From: a virus
DNA: 27,025 nt
IMG/VR virus record: IMGVR_UViG_3300037502_003121
Span: 1-27,025 of that record
Reading direction: 5' to 3' (one strand)
Positions 7,511 to 13,872 of this stretch are shown in pieces. A program made the position numbers and the translations under genes. The notes beneath the pieces were generated by a model. It saw only the letters and a list, made by a program, of their open reading frames with translations, was not told the origin of the DNA and made no database searches. The number at the start of each line of letters is the position of its first letter. Positions within the stretch are counted from its first letter, which is position 1.

Positions 7511-7806
7511 GTGGCCCTCCGGTACTCACACTCCCCACCCGCCACCTCGCGTCCCGTCCGCGTGATCGCACCCGTCTTTCTCAGCTCGTGTAGCCGCTTC
7601 GACACCTGGGCCACCGTCAGCCCGGATCGCCTGGCGATCTCGGTCTGGCCCGCAGGGCCGTGCTCGAGGGCCGCGAGGATCTTCCCAGCGTGTTCGCCGC
7701 GGATCGCCGGCACCTTCGCGGCGGCAGCCGCGGAGGTTGGCGGGTTCGATGGGCGGAAGAGCGGGCCGAGGTCGGCGTCGGTGGGCTGGCGGTAGTAGTC
7801 GCTCAT
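7507..7806 (-). CDS. winged helix-turn-helix DNA-binding protein
   Basis: A 99-residue protein. Residues about 40-88 make a MarR/ArsR-like winged helix: HAGKILAALEHGPAGQTEIA, ARRSGLTVAQVSKRLHELRK and TGAITRTGRE as the wing. The N-terminal 35 residues are polar and Ala/Pro-rich, probably flexible. It lies directly downstream of the methyltransferase gene with an ATGA overlap. It could control the methyltransferase or a phage promoter, but no binding site is visible at either end of the gene. Confidence 0.75.
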   Translation of the reverse strand: MSDYYRQPTDADLGPLFRPSNPPTSAAAAAKVPAIRGEHAGKILAALEHGPAGQTEIARRSGLTVAQVSKRLHELRKTGAITRTGREVAGGECEYRRAT

Positions 7807-8657
7807 TTCAGCGCTCCTTCCGCTTCAATGATCGCCCGGCCGATGACTTCGACGACTTGCGGCACGACGGCGTTTCCGAGGCATCTAAGACGGTCCACCC
7901 GAGAGGGAACCCCATGAGCCACTCGACCCACGTCGGGTTCAGTGATCCACCACCCGTTGCCGTCCCATCCTTGAACACGGCCCGCCCCAGTTGGTCGAAC
8001 CTGTCCCTGTCTTCCGTGCAGTTCCAAGTCCGTGGATCTGTCACGTCCTTCCAATCGCGGCTGGTCGGCGTCGGCCATATCCTCGCCGCCACGGCTTCGA
8101 CAAATGATCCGCTGCTCCCCTTTCGTCGAAATCGCTCCGCCATTTCCGGAGTCGGCTCGCATCCGATGCAGGCATCTGCCGTTGGAGTAGGCAACGATCC
8201 AGACACGCTCGCGGCGGTGCGGGGCACCAACTGCTGAAGCTGAAATAACGTGCCATTCCGCGTCATACCCGAGCGTGGCCAGCGTCCCGAGAACAACATC
8301 GGCCCCTCGAGCAAGGAGAGCTGCGACGTTCTCCACGACAACGTAATTGGGTCGTAGCTCGCCAATGATCCGAGCGAACTCATGCCAAAGACCGGACCTT
8401 GCTCCTGCGAGGCCAGCACCTTTTCCTGCAAAGCTGATGTCTTGGCACGGGAATCCTCCGCAGATGAGGTCAACGCCGTAGTCGCCTTGCGGCGGGAACG
8501 TCCGCACGTCGTCGTGCTTTGGCACTTTTGGCCAGTGCTTTCGGAGGACTGCGGTTGCATAAGGGTCAATCTCCACTTGCCACTTGCACGTCATGCCGGC
8601 CCGTTCAAGGCCAAGAGAAAATCCGCCGATTCCAGCGAACAGCTCTCCGAACGTCAT
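7803..8657 (-). CDS. DNA (cytosine-5) methyltransferase, Dcm-type
   Basis: A 284-residue C5-methyltransferase transferring methyl groups from AdoMet to cytosine. Motif I FGELFAGIGGFSLGLERAG is at 3-21. Motif IV GGFPCQDISFAGKG is at 67-80 with catalytic C71. Motif VI VVVENVAALL is at 106-115. Motif VIII is GAPHRRERVWIVA at 144-156. The C-terminal motifs IX/X are DRLRCLGNAVVPQ near the end. All catalytic motifs are intact, and length is near the small phage type. ATG at 8657 is preceded by GGGAGG; longer upstream extensions are not supported. No partner restriction enzyme is seen, so it is probably protective or regulatory. Most of the gene also encodes a second conserved frame (7808-8560). Confidence 0.93.
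   Translation of the reverse strand: MTFGELFAGIGGFSLGLERAGMTCKWQVEIDPYATAVLRKHWPKVPKHDDVRTFPPQGDYGVDLICGGFPCQDISFAGKGAGLAGARSGLWHEFARIIGELRPNYVVVENVAALLARGADVVLGTLATLGYDAEWHVISASAVGAPHRRERVWIVAYSNGRCLHRMRADSGNGGAISTKGEQRIICRSRGGEDMADADQPRLEGRDRSTDLELHGRQGQVRPTGAGRVQGWDGNGWWITEPDVGRVAHGVPSRVDRLRCLGNAVVPQVVEVIGRAIIEAEGALK
7808..8560 (-). CDS. alternative-frame phage protein overprinting the methyltransferase
   Basis: An open frame of 250 residues in a different frame of the same strand as the methyltransferase, lying wholly inside it. It is not random: it reads DSRAKTSALQEKVLASQEQG, then WPRSGMTRNGTLFQL, GSLPTPTADACIG, WPTPTSRDWKD and SLNPTWVEWLMGFPLGWT. From memory, this block order is that of a widespread phage family often annotated as a methylase and normally found as its own gene. 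AKTSALQEKV is simply the shifted reading of the motif IV region CQDISFAGKG. Expression is not shown: ATG at 8560 has no good ribosome site. It could be a true overlapping gene, or a relic of the frame from which the separate family arose. Confidence 0.4.
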   Translation of the reverse strand: MQPQSSESTGQKCQSTTTCGRSRRKATTALTSSAEDSRAKTSALQEKVLASQEQGPVFGMSSLGSLASYDPITLSWRTSQLSLLEGPMLFSGRWPRSGMTRNGTLFQLQQLVPRTAASVSGSLPTPTADACIGCEPTPEMAERFRRKGSSGSFVEAVAARIWPTPTSRDWKDVTDPRTWNCTEDRDRFDQLGRAVFKDGTATGGGSLNPTWVEWLMGFPLGWTVLDASETPSCRKSSKSSAGRSLKRKER

Positions 8658-8884
8658 GCCATCTCCCTCCCCGCAGCCTTCATCACCGCCCGCAGGTGCC
8701 GATCGGTGTAGCGGTAGTGCCCGTACCGCATCTCCGGCGTCGGCAGTTTCGCCATCGCCTTCCGGGCGTCGTACCAGGTCATGGGCGAGCCCGCGGCCCG
8801 GAGGGCGTCGAGAATGTCGCTGCGGCGGTGCCACGTCCTGCGGTGGTCGCCTCGCATCTGATCGAACTGTCGCCACAGTCTCAC
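8654..8884 (-). CDS. small basic protein, unknown
   Basis: A 76-residue basic protein starting at GTG 8884, with GGAGG seven bases upstream. Its TGA overlaps the methyltransferase ATG. Residues about 20-76 are helical and basic (RRSDILDALRAAGSPMTWYD, ARKAMAKLPTPEMRYGHYRY, RHLRAVMKAAGREM), with a layout compatible with a winged helix. I recognise no family. Confidence 0.6.
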   Translation of the reverse strand: MRLWRQFDQMRGDHRRTWHRRSDILDALRAAGSPMTWYDARKAMAKLPTPEMRYGHYRYTDRHLRAVMKAAGREMA

Positions 8885-8985
8885 GAAACACCTCCATGTG
8901 TATTTGCCTCGTGACGTGAGGCTGCCGGCTTGGACACGCTGGGGGAGATTTCAGCGCTCCAAGCTGCCGGTGTATGCGTGGCCAT
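8881..8985 (-). CDS. possible 34-residue leader peptide
   Basis: A very short frame, MATHTPAAWSAEISPSV onward to THGGVS. Its TGA overlaps the GTG start of the next gene (GTGA), the same junction type as elsewhere in this operon. No ribosome site is obvious, and composition is uninformative. It may be only chance. Confidence 0.28.
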   Translation of the reverse strand: MATHTPAAWSAEISPSVSKPAASRHEANTHGGVS

Positions 8986-9010
8986 TGGCACGCGACGACC
9001 GCCGGCGGCG

Positions 9011-9301
9011 TCACACGATGGCCGATGAATCGCAGCCACTGCGGCCCGTGTCGGCCGTGTTCTCGATCGACTCGATCAACGCCACCACCTTGTCCCGTGC
9101 CGCCCGAAGATCCGGAAGCACGGCCATGTCGGCGGCCAACTGCGAGTAGTGCCACGAGGAGGTCATGCGGACCATCACCTGGCCCATGAACTGCGACACG
9201 AACTGCTGATCTCCGACGATGACCAACTCGCCCGTGTCGCGATCCAGGGACGGGCCGCCGCCGCTGTAGTTGTTGAGTTTGGTGCGATATACCGTGGCCA
9301 T
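9011..9301 (-). CDS. unknown protein next to DUF669-like gene
   Basis: A 96-residue protein, MATVYRTKLNNYSGGGPSLD then DTGELVIVGDQQFVSQFMGQ, SSWHYSQLAADMAVLPDLRA and a C-terminal helix DKVVALIESIEN. Not recognised. It begins 11 bases after the DUF669-like gene, so it is in the recombination part of the operon. The ribosome site (AAGAG) is weak. It could be a small accessory of the single-strand-binding protein. Confidence 0.6.
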   Translation of the reverse strand: MATVYRTKLNNYSGGGPSLDRDTGELVIVGDQQFVSQFMGQVMVRMTSSWHYSQLAADMAVLPDLRAARDKVVALIESIENTADTGRSGCDSSAIV

Positions 9302-9312
9302 TTGTGTTCTCT

Positions 9313-9789
9313 TCAAAAAGGAATGTCTTCGTTGCTGGCACCGCTGGCCGCGTCGGCCTTCTGCGTAGAGGTCCGCTTCGGCGGAGCCTTGGATGCCGGC
9401 ACGCTCACCGGTGCAGTCGCCGGCAGGAAGCCGTTGACGTAGACCCGCTGGTTGCCGACCTGGTCGAGAACCGGGGTGCCGTCCTTGACGGCCCGCTGCG
9501 TCTTCACGACGAGCACCTGGCCCACGAGGATGTCGTCCAGCTCCGCGTCCCACGGCCGCCCGAGCGACTCGTTGAGGTTCATGGCCGCCTTCTGGTGAGG
9601 CTTCTTGTCCGGGTTCATCCAGCACTCCACCTCGTTGTAGGAGTCGTTGGTGTCACGGAACGTCACGACGCACCAGGTCTCGCCCTTCTTGGACACGATC
9701 TCGCGGACCTTGGTGATCGCCATCTCGTTCTCGCCGTCGGGGATCACAGACGACGCAAAATCCTCTTCGCTGAAACGGTCAAACTTCAC
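9313..9789 (-). CDS. DUF669-like, probable single-stranded-DNA-binding protein
   Basis: A 158-residue protein. Residues about 1-110 look like a compact beta fold of the phage DUF669 type: KFDRFSEEDFASSVIPDGEN, MAITKVREIVSKKGETWCVV, TFRDTNDSY, then LGRPWDAELDDILVGQVLVV and DQVGNQRVYVNGFLP. The tail is basic and flexible (ASKAPPKRTSTQK) and ends NEDIPF, an acidic tip like that of SSB proteins which recruits partners. The neighbouring Sak4-like ATPase is the typical partner. GTG at 9789 overlaps the previous stop (GTGA). The specific family is moderately sure; ssDNA binding is inference. Confidence 0.68.
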   Translation of the reverse strand: MKFDRFSEEDFASSVIPDGENEMAITKVREIVSKKGETWCVVTFRDTNDSYNEVECWMNPDKKPHQKAAMNLNESLGRPWDAELDDILVGQVLVVKTQRAVKDGTPVLDQVGNQRVYVNGFLPATAPVSVPASKAPPKRTSTQKADAASGASNEDIPF

Positions 9790-9989
9790 GTCTGCACCTC
9801 TGGGTTGTGGGGCTTGTTGCCAACGCGGACAATCCGGTCGGCGTCGAATACCAGGGCGTCGTCGATCAAAGACTTGGCCCGATTGAAGCTCATGGCACCT
9901 CGCTTGAACGCCAGCACGGCGTCCTCCACGATCTGCATCGCGGCGGTGTGTGCCACCTCCTCGAGCCGGTCGTCGTCGCTGCGGCTCAC
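9786..9989 (-). CDS. small helical protein, unknown
   Basis: A 67-residue acidic/helical protein (SDDDRLEEVAHTAAMQIVED, AVLAFKRGAMSFNRAKSLID). GTG at 9989 overlaps the upstream stop (GTGA) and has GGAGG six bases before it; the in-frame ATG at 9992 is too close to that site. No family recognised. Confidence 0.6.
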   Translation of the reverse strand: MSRSDDDRLEEVAHTAAMQIVEDAVLAFKRGAMSFNRAKSLIDDALVFDADRIVRVGNKPHNPEVQT

Positions 9990-10201
9990 CATTCACCTCC
10001 GTATCTGGCGTTCATGCGGTCGATGTGCTCGTCCTCGCAGCCGCTGCGGTAGGCCGCGTCCGCGGCCCGGTAGCCTGGCTTCACCGGAGCTGGACACGGC
10101 CTGCCTTGTTCCTCGTTGGTTGCGTCAACGTCCGGCGTTGGTGCCGACTCGTCTCTGCGGTGCCGATTGACGGCGTCCTGGTCGTGGATGGGCTCGCTCA
10201 T
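9986..10201 (-). CDS. small hydrophilic protein, unknown
   Basis: A 71-residue hydrophilic protein, MSEPIHDQDAVNRHRRDESA to a C-terminal GCEDEHIDRMNARYGGEW. ATG at 10201 overlaps the ATPase stop (ATGA) and has an excellent GGAGGTGA ribosome site. It is probably largely disordered. No family recognised. Confidence 0.6.
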   Translation of the reverse strand: MSEPIHDQDAVNRHRRDESAPTPDVDATNEEQGRPCPAPVKPGYRAADAAYRSGCEDEHIDRMNARYGGEW

Positions 10202-11115
10202 GCCGTCACCTCCTGCGGGTCGATCTGCTCGTGCCGCTTGTTGATCTCGCCGTCCAGCTTGTTCCGCTGGCTCTCGGTCAGGTCGCCGGCCGTCACGGCC
10301 TTGTCGGCCTCGTCGGCGATCTGGCCCAGCTCCTCCACGGTGGTCGCCAACCGGACGCGGTCGAGCCATCCGGCCCGGGCCGCCGGTGCCGGCGTGACGC
10401 CAGCGAACAGCGGGGCCAACGCCTCAACGGACATCGCGACTTCTGCCGGCAGTCCGTAGCGATTCTTGGCGTCCCACGCGGCGGACCGCTCGCAGAACAG
10501 CCTCCGCTCCTTGCCGCCACGCCCGCGGAGCTTGCCGTCATCGCCCTCGACCACGCGGGTCTTGAAGTTGGCGAACAGCACGGCGTCGGACCACTCCAGA
10601 AGCTTTGGAGCCACCTTGGGCCTCATTTTCAGCTCGTACCTGTCGTAGGCTTCCTCAAGGTCCGGCGGAGAAACACGCTTCACGATGCTGTGGGCAATCA
10701 CGACGACGTTGATGCCGCGCTCCACGAGCATTGAGCAGTCGGCAAGCATCGCCGAGAAGTGCTTCGCGATCAGCACACCGCCCTGGCCGTATGGAAGGTC
10801 GTCCGGGTGCCGCTGCTTCTCGTCCTTCGACGCGAGGTGGAGGCAAAGCAGCTCCTCGGCCCAGTCGCCGGAGTCGATCACGATGGTCTGATACCCCATC
10901 GCGTCGCGTGACAGATTGACCAACGCCCCCTTGAGCGTCATCCAGTCGGCACACCGCACGCGGTGGCAGTCGATACGCCGTGAACCGTTCTCCGTGTCAA
11001 GAAACAGCGGATTCGGAAACTGGCTCGCCAGCGTCGTTTTGCCAACGCCGGCAGGACCATGGATGCAAACCTTCGCCGCCGTCTGCTCGATTCCCCTTGT
11101 GATCTTCATTGTCAT
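10198..11115 (-). CDS. phage RecA-fold AAA ATPase (Sak4-like recombinase)
   Basis: A 305-residue NTP-binding protein of the AAA_24/Sak4 type, which in phages promotes single-strand annealing with an SSB. Walker A is HGPAGVGKTTLA at about 19-30. The acidic strand LFLDTENGS is near 37-45. Walker B is TIVIDSGDW at 77-85. A sensor-like VVVIAHS is near 145. Residues about 240-305 form a separate helical tail (VEELGQIADEADKAV, ESQRNKLDGEINKRHEQ). ATG at 11115 has GGGAGG upstream; ATG at 11109 is a weaker alternative. Next to the DUF669-like gene it forms a phage recombination pair. Confidence 0.85.
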   Translation of the reverse strand: MTMKITRGIEQTAAKVCIHGPAGVGKTTLASQFPNPLFLDTENGSRRIDCHRVRCADWMTLKGALVNLSRDAMGYQTIVIDSGDWAEELLCLHLASKDEKQRHPDDLPYGQGGVLIAKHFSAMLADCSMLVERGINVVVIAHSIVKRVSPPDLEEAYDRYELKMRPKVAPKLLEWSDAVLFANFKTRVVEGDDGKLRGRGGKERRLFCERSAAWDAKNRYGLPAEVAMSVEALAPLFAGVTPAPAARAGWLDRVRLATTVEELGQIADEADKAVTAGDLTESQRNKLDGEINKRHEQIDPQEVTA

Positions 11116-11336
11116 CGCGAAACCTCCCTGCGAACGTCCTCGGAAGCCGCCTCCACCGCCTGGCGGAGAAACAGCACGTCTCCCGGGTTGACTCGATATG
11201 TGTCTGCCCCGGCTCGCTGTAGCGATGTCAGCAGCAGTGCCGCCGCACGGTGAACCCGCAGCAGCTTGCACTCCAATGCCGACGCAACGCCTTCACGAGC
11301 CCTTACCGTCTTGTTGCTCTGTCCCTGCAATCCCAT
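11112..11336 (-). CDS. small protein between CsrA and the ATPase, unknown
   Basis: A 74-residue basic, helical protein (REGVASALECKLLRVHRAAA, LLLTSLQRAGADTYRVNPGD, VLFLRQAVEAASEDVRREV). ATG at 11336 lies inside the CsrA gene, a 44-bp overlap in another frame. Its stop overlaps the ATPase start (ATGA). The deep overlap means its translation probably depends on that of CsrA. Not recognised. Confidence 0.55.
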   Translation of the reverse strand: MGLQGQSNKTVRAREGVASALECKLLRVHRAAALLLTSLQRAGADTYRVNPGDVLFLRQAVEAASEDVRREVSR

Positions 11337-11499
11337 CCCGTTCCTCCAGTTCCGTTCTCAAAATCAACACGTCCGACGGCGCTTCGATGCCGATCCTCGC
11401 CCGTGGCCAGCCGTTGAAATGGCTGATCTCGTTGAGATGGACGACGATGTCCTTCCCGATGCGGATCGACTCACCTTCGCGTCGCGTCAAGACGAGCAT
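11293..11499 (-). CDS. csrA: CsrA/RsmA-family RNA-binding regulator
   Basis: A 68-residue CsrA homologue: a dimeric protein that binds GGA in mRNA leaders and controls translation. The family pattern is complete: MLVLTRREGESIRIGKDIVV, then RARIGIEAPSDVLILRTELE, with the RNA-contacting N-terminal LxLxR strand and the late conserved Arg (R48, aligned with Arg44 of E. coli CsrA). A charged tail of about 15 residues exceeds the usual length. The start is ATG 11499 behind GGAGG; an in-frame TTG at 11511 is less likely. Phage-borne CsrA could retune host translation or the phage's own GGA-containing leaders. Confidence 0.88.
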   Translation of the reverse strand: MLVLTRREGESIRIGKDIVVHLNEISHFNGWPRARIGIEAPSDVLILRTELEERDGIAGTEQQDGKGS

Positions 11500-11547
11500 C
11501 GAAACCTCCAACCAACTCGCCGGCCGTGGCTCGTTGGCAACTTCCTG

Positions 11548-11889
11548 TCAATGACCGGCTCCGCCGGCCTCCATCCCGACACGATCCGTCGTGCCGGTCT
11601 CCTTGTTCCACGTCGTGCCACGCCACTGGCGTCCGGTCGCCTGCTGGCGACGGCGAACGTCCGAAATGCGGAGCATCGTCTGGTAGTCGGTGTGCAGCGT
11701 GGCGGCGATCTGCTTCTGCAGGTCGTCGAGCTGCTCGCGGGCCTCGGCCACGGCGTCGAAAAGCGCCTCGGCGTCACCAGCCTCGATCCGCTCGTCGATC
11801 GTGAGGTCGATCACGTCGTTGAGCGGCAGTCGCGAGGACGGGATCGCCAGAGAGTCCACCGCCCTCTGGCGAAGGACGCCGCAGGTCAC
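11548..11889 (-). CDS. helical protein of early operon, unknown
   Basis: A 113-residue protein beginning at GTG 11889, which overlaps the upstream stop (GTGA). The core is a long amphipathic helix or coiled coil (IDERIEAGDAEALFDAVAEA, REQLDDLQKQIAATLHTDYQ), followed by a polar C-terminus with Arg and Gly. A longer reading from ATG 12147 in this frame would add sequence with the low-information look of a shifted frame of the next gene, so I reject it. No family recognised. Confidence 0.6.
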   Translation of the reverse strand: MTCGVLRQRAVDSLAIPSSRLPLNDVIDLTIDERIEAGDAEALFDAVAEAREQLDDLQKQIAATLHTDYQTMLRISDVRRRQQATGRQWRGTTWNKETGTTDRVGMEAGGAGH

Positions 11890-12095
11890 TGCGACCTGTA
11901 CCGCTGCCTCCCGTCGGGCTTGCCAAAGATCGACTCCGGGGCGTCCGGCGGCGTCCACTGGCACACCTCGCCGCGTCGCCGCCGCTCCTCGGCCGGCGAC
12001 CAGCTCTGGCGGATCGCACTGGCGAGCAGCTTGATCGTGATTTCGTTGGGGTCCGCGTACCGCTGTTCCAGGTTCGCGTCGAGATCGGCGTCCAT
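11886..12095 (-). CDS. first gene of the leftward operon, unknown
   Basis: A 69-residue charged protein (MDADLDANLEQRYADPNEIT, KLLASAIRQSWSPAEERRRR, then WTPPDAPES). It is the first gene after the leftward promoter at 12337-12364. An in-frame stop lies a few codons upstream, so ATG 12095 is the only reasonable start; the ribosome site AAGGGA is weak. SAIRQSWSPAEERRR is a short helical motif that I cannot place. Its role is unknown. Confidence 0.6.
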   Translation of the reverse strand: MDADLDANLEQRYADPNEITIKLLASAIRQSWSPAEERRRRGEVCQWTPPDAPESIFGKPDGRQRYRSQ

Positions 12096-12336
12096 ACCGG
12101 GTTCCCTTCGTAATGCGGGATGCCGGCGCTGCTTTTTTGGCGGTCATCGGCGTGTCCCTCGCCCTGCCTACCCACCCGTCACGTTGACCGGTGGCGTCTG
12201 TCCTTAGGTGTACGGAAGTTCAGTTGTGCGTCAACTCGTTTTTTTGTGCGTCCAGCACGGGGAAAACGAGGAGTTGAGGAGTGGAAATCCGAAACCAATC
12301 GGTCGTTGGTACGAGTGCGTATCAACGATGTGCGGA
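12096..12336. other. untranslated leader of the leftward operon
   Basis: About 240 bases without a supported gene. From the promoter at 12337 to the first start at 12095 this would be a long 5' leader on the minus strand. It holds a T7 run on the plus strand (12240s), two GTGCGTC words and a second possible minus-strand -35 (TTGACG) whose -10 is poor. I see no clear terminator or riboswitch. A long leader in an operon that encodes CsrA is notable. Confidence 0.45.
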
Positions 12337-12346
12337 AAGATACGCA
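12316..12346. promoter_or_regulatory. inverted repeat operator over the leftward promoter
   Basis: Perfect 8-bp arms TGCGTATC (12316-12323) and GATACGCA (12339-12346), 15 bases apart. One arm covers the -10 of the leftward promoter and the other lies just past the expected start of transcription. GCGTAT also occurs inside AAGCGTAT at about 12362 and 12651, in the spacer of the HTH gene's promoter. A repressor, perhaps the product of 12410-12634, could bind these sites. Confidence 0.55.
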
Positions 12347-12364
12347 ATCGTGTAAACGTGTCAA
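12337..12364 (-). promoter_or_regulatory. sigma70-like promoter of the leftward operon
   Basis: Read on the minus strand: -35 TTGACA (12359-12364), 16-bp spacer, -10 TATCTT (12337-12342). The -35 is perfect. The next genes downstream are the long chain from 12095 to the left edge, so this is the best candidate for the main early leftward promoter. Confidence 0.65.
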
Positions 12365-12409
12365 GCGTATTTTCTTGGAGGAGAAAAATCGCTTGAAAAG
12401 CCGCAGAAA

Positions 12410-12634
12410 TCAGCCGGGGCGGAATCCGCCTCGCTTGCGGCCCGTCACCCTGGGCACCTTCGCCAGCTTCTTGATCTCGGCCTCGTCAAAGACTCGAGCA
12501 TTGGCGGCCATGTGCTCGCTCCAAAGCATTCCGTCGAGTGCCATGCGGCGAAGTCGCCCCATGCTGATGCCGAGAATCTTCGCGGCCTCGCGGGTGCTGA
12601 TGAGTTTTCGGTTGGTTTGGATTGCCATCACCAT
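12410..12634 (-). CDS. excisionase/MerR-like helix-turn-helix protein
   Basis: A 74-residue DNA-binding protein. KLISTREAAKILGISMGRLR then RMALDGMLWS and a C-terminal ARVFDEAEIKKLAK form the HTH_17/excisionase fold (recognition helix followed by a two-strand wing). Size and position, divergent from the integrase, fit an excisionase or a lysis-lysogeny regulator. A strong promoter ends exactly six bases before ATG 12634, so the mRNA may be leaderless. ATG 12628 behind GAGG is the alternative start. The tail is basic (GRKRGGFRPG). Which of the two roles it has cannot be told. Confidence 0.75.
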   Translation of the reverse strand: MVMAIQTNRKLISTREAAKILGISMGRLRRMALDGMLWSEHMAANARVFDEAEIKKLAKVPRVTGRKRGGFRPG

Positions 12635-12640
12635 GCCTCG

Positions 12641-12668
12641 ATAGTATCGCAAGCGTATGAAGAGTCAA
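12641..12668 (-). promoter_or_regulatory. promoter of the HTH gene, possibly leaderless
   Basis: On the minus strand: -35 TTGACT (12663-12668), 16-bp spacer, -10 TACTAT (12641-12646), then six bases to ATG 12634. The spacer contains ATACGCTT, the complement of AAGCGTAT, so the promoter may be autoregulated. Confidence 0.6.
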
Positions 12669-12683
12669 ACTGTCCAATCCGCC

Positions 12684-12845
12684 CGACCCTCGCTTTCGAC
12701 ACAATCCGCGTGCCCGTTTGCGTCGGGACCGCCGAGGGTCGATAGTCGAGGTGTCGGGCAGATTTCGACTGGAGGCGAGGGGAGTGGAAACCTCCCCCAC
12801 CGGTAGTATGTACAGCCGTGCAGTATCGGCGTACTCTGCCCGACA
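12684..12845. repeat. nested inverted repeats upstream of the integrase, candidate attP/arm sites
   Basis: Three perfect inverted repeats lie here. (a) CGACCCTCG at 12684-12692 pairs with CGAGGGTCG at 12733-12741. (b) TGTCGGGCAGA at 12752-12762 pairs with TCTGCCCGACA at 12835-12845. (c) GGGGAG at 12779-12784 pairs with CTCCCC at 12792-12797 and lies inside (b). Integrase arm sites, an attachment site or operators commonly lie at this place, directly before int. The crossover core cannot be defined from one sequence. Confidence 0.5.
12809..12837 (+). promoter_or_regulatory. possible integrase promoter
   Basis: TGTACA (12809-12814), 17-bp spacer, TACTCT (12832-12837). The match to -35 is only four of six. 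The -10 touches the right arm of the 11-bp inverted repeat, so a protein bound there would block it. Confidence 0.35.
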
Positions 12846-12865
12846 ATCACAAAAGGGAGACTGAA

Positions 12866-13825
12866 ATGGCACTGACGATTCGGGAGGTTACGGAGCGTTA
12901 CGCTCTGCTACGGGAGTTGAAGCCGCACACGATCGCGCTCTACGCGATGCTGTGGGAGCGCTTTGAGAGGTTTCTCGGACGGCCGGCCACGGTGCTCGAC
13001 TTCGACGACTTGCTCGTGTCGCGGTATTTGCGGTGGCGGGCCGAGACACCTGGCTGGCGTGGGCGGCTACCGTCGGCCGCGAGCGTGCGGAAGGATCGCG
13101 TGATGATCGCCGCCGTCTGGACTTACGCTGCCCGCAAGCGGTGGGCCGGTGAGTTTCCGGAGCTGCCGAAGATCCGCGTGCCGAAGCGACTGCCGGTTGG
13201 CCGTGCCTACACGGCGGCCGACGTGTCGCAGCTCATCCGCACGGCGAAGAAGCGGATCGGCAAGGTTGGAGGGCTGCCGGCGAAGTGGTGGTGGAGTACG
13301 TTGATTTATTGCGCTGTCTGCAGCGGTGAACGCTACTCGGCTTTGACCGCCCTGCGGTGGGACCAGGTGGACCTCGAGCGACGGCGGGTCATCTTCCTGG
13401 GTTCGACGCGGAAGGGCGCCACGAGGGACATTGAGCGTGGCATCACCCCGCAACTCGCGGAGATGATGGCCGAGCACCGCCGCGGCCCTGGCGACCTGGT
13501 GTGGCCGTGGGACCGCCGGACCAGGAGCCAGTGGGCGAGCCTCAAGGTTCTATGCGACTCCGCCGGCGTCAGGTATCGGGGCTTCCACGGCCTGCGTCGG
13601 ACGGCAGCGAGTTATGCAGCCCTCGTTGGCGGGACCGCCGCCGCCACGGCCCTCCTCGATCACATGGACCCGACTCTTCAACGGGTATATGTCGATCCTG
13701 AGATTTGCCCGACCGACCAAGGCGGGATCATGTCGCTGCCGCCCCTGGACCTGGACGAGCCGCCGCCGCAGCCGGAGCCCCCGGACGTGCTGCGGTTTCG
13801 CTCGCCGGAAGATCCCGCTGCTTGA
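12866..13825 (+). CDS. int: tyrosine recombinase / phage integrase
   Basis: A 319-residue site-specific recombinase catalysing integration and excision through a covalent 3'-phosphotyrosine. The N-terminal SAM-like core-binding domain is at about 5-100. In the catalytic domain, R156 (CSGERYSAL), K183 (STRKG), H241 and R244 (FHGLRRTAASYA), H266 (LLDHMDP) and the nucleophile Y275 (RVYVDPEI) are all present. The tail after 285 is Pro-rich. ATG at 12866 has AAAGGGAG upstream; a GTG at 12818 would add 16 unlikely residues. It diverges from the HTH gene, as phage int/xis or int/repressor pairs often do. Confidence 0.92.
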   Translation: MALTIREVTERYALLRELKPHTIALYAMLWERFERFLGRPATVLDFDDLLVSRYLRWRAETPGWRGRLPSAASVRKDRVMIAAVWTYAARKRWAGEFPELPKIRVPKRLPVGRAYTAADVSQLIRTAKKRIGKVGGLPAKWWWSTLIYCAVCSGERYSALTALRWDQVDLERRRVIFLGSTRKGATRDIERGITPQLAEMMAEHRRGPGDLVWPWDRRTRSQWASLKVLCDSAGVRYRGFHGLRRTAASYAALVGGTAAATALLDHMDPTLQRVYVDPEICPTDQGGIMSLPPLDLDEPPPQPEPPDVLRFRSPEDPAA

Positions 13826-13872
13826 ATCCCTGTTGATCGGTTCCGTACCTTTGCCACCGCCCGGAGGTCAGT

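Noticed and set aside
8658-9341. Long upstream extension of the methyltransferase
   Set aside because: It runs through two other supported genes and has Arg/Pro-rich shadow composition; the real start has GGGAGG and an ATGA junction.
11548-12147. 199-residue reading from ATG 12147
   Set aside because: Its middle is a shifted reading of the 69-residue gene at 11886-12095. The GTGA junction at 11886-11889 gives a better start for the downstream part.
12096-12336. tRNA or other attachment-site RNA gene
   Set aside because: I found no cloverleaf or T-loop signature here or elsewhere in the window.
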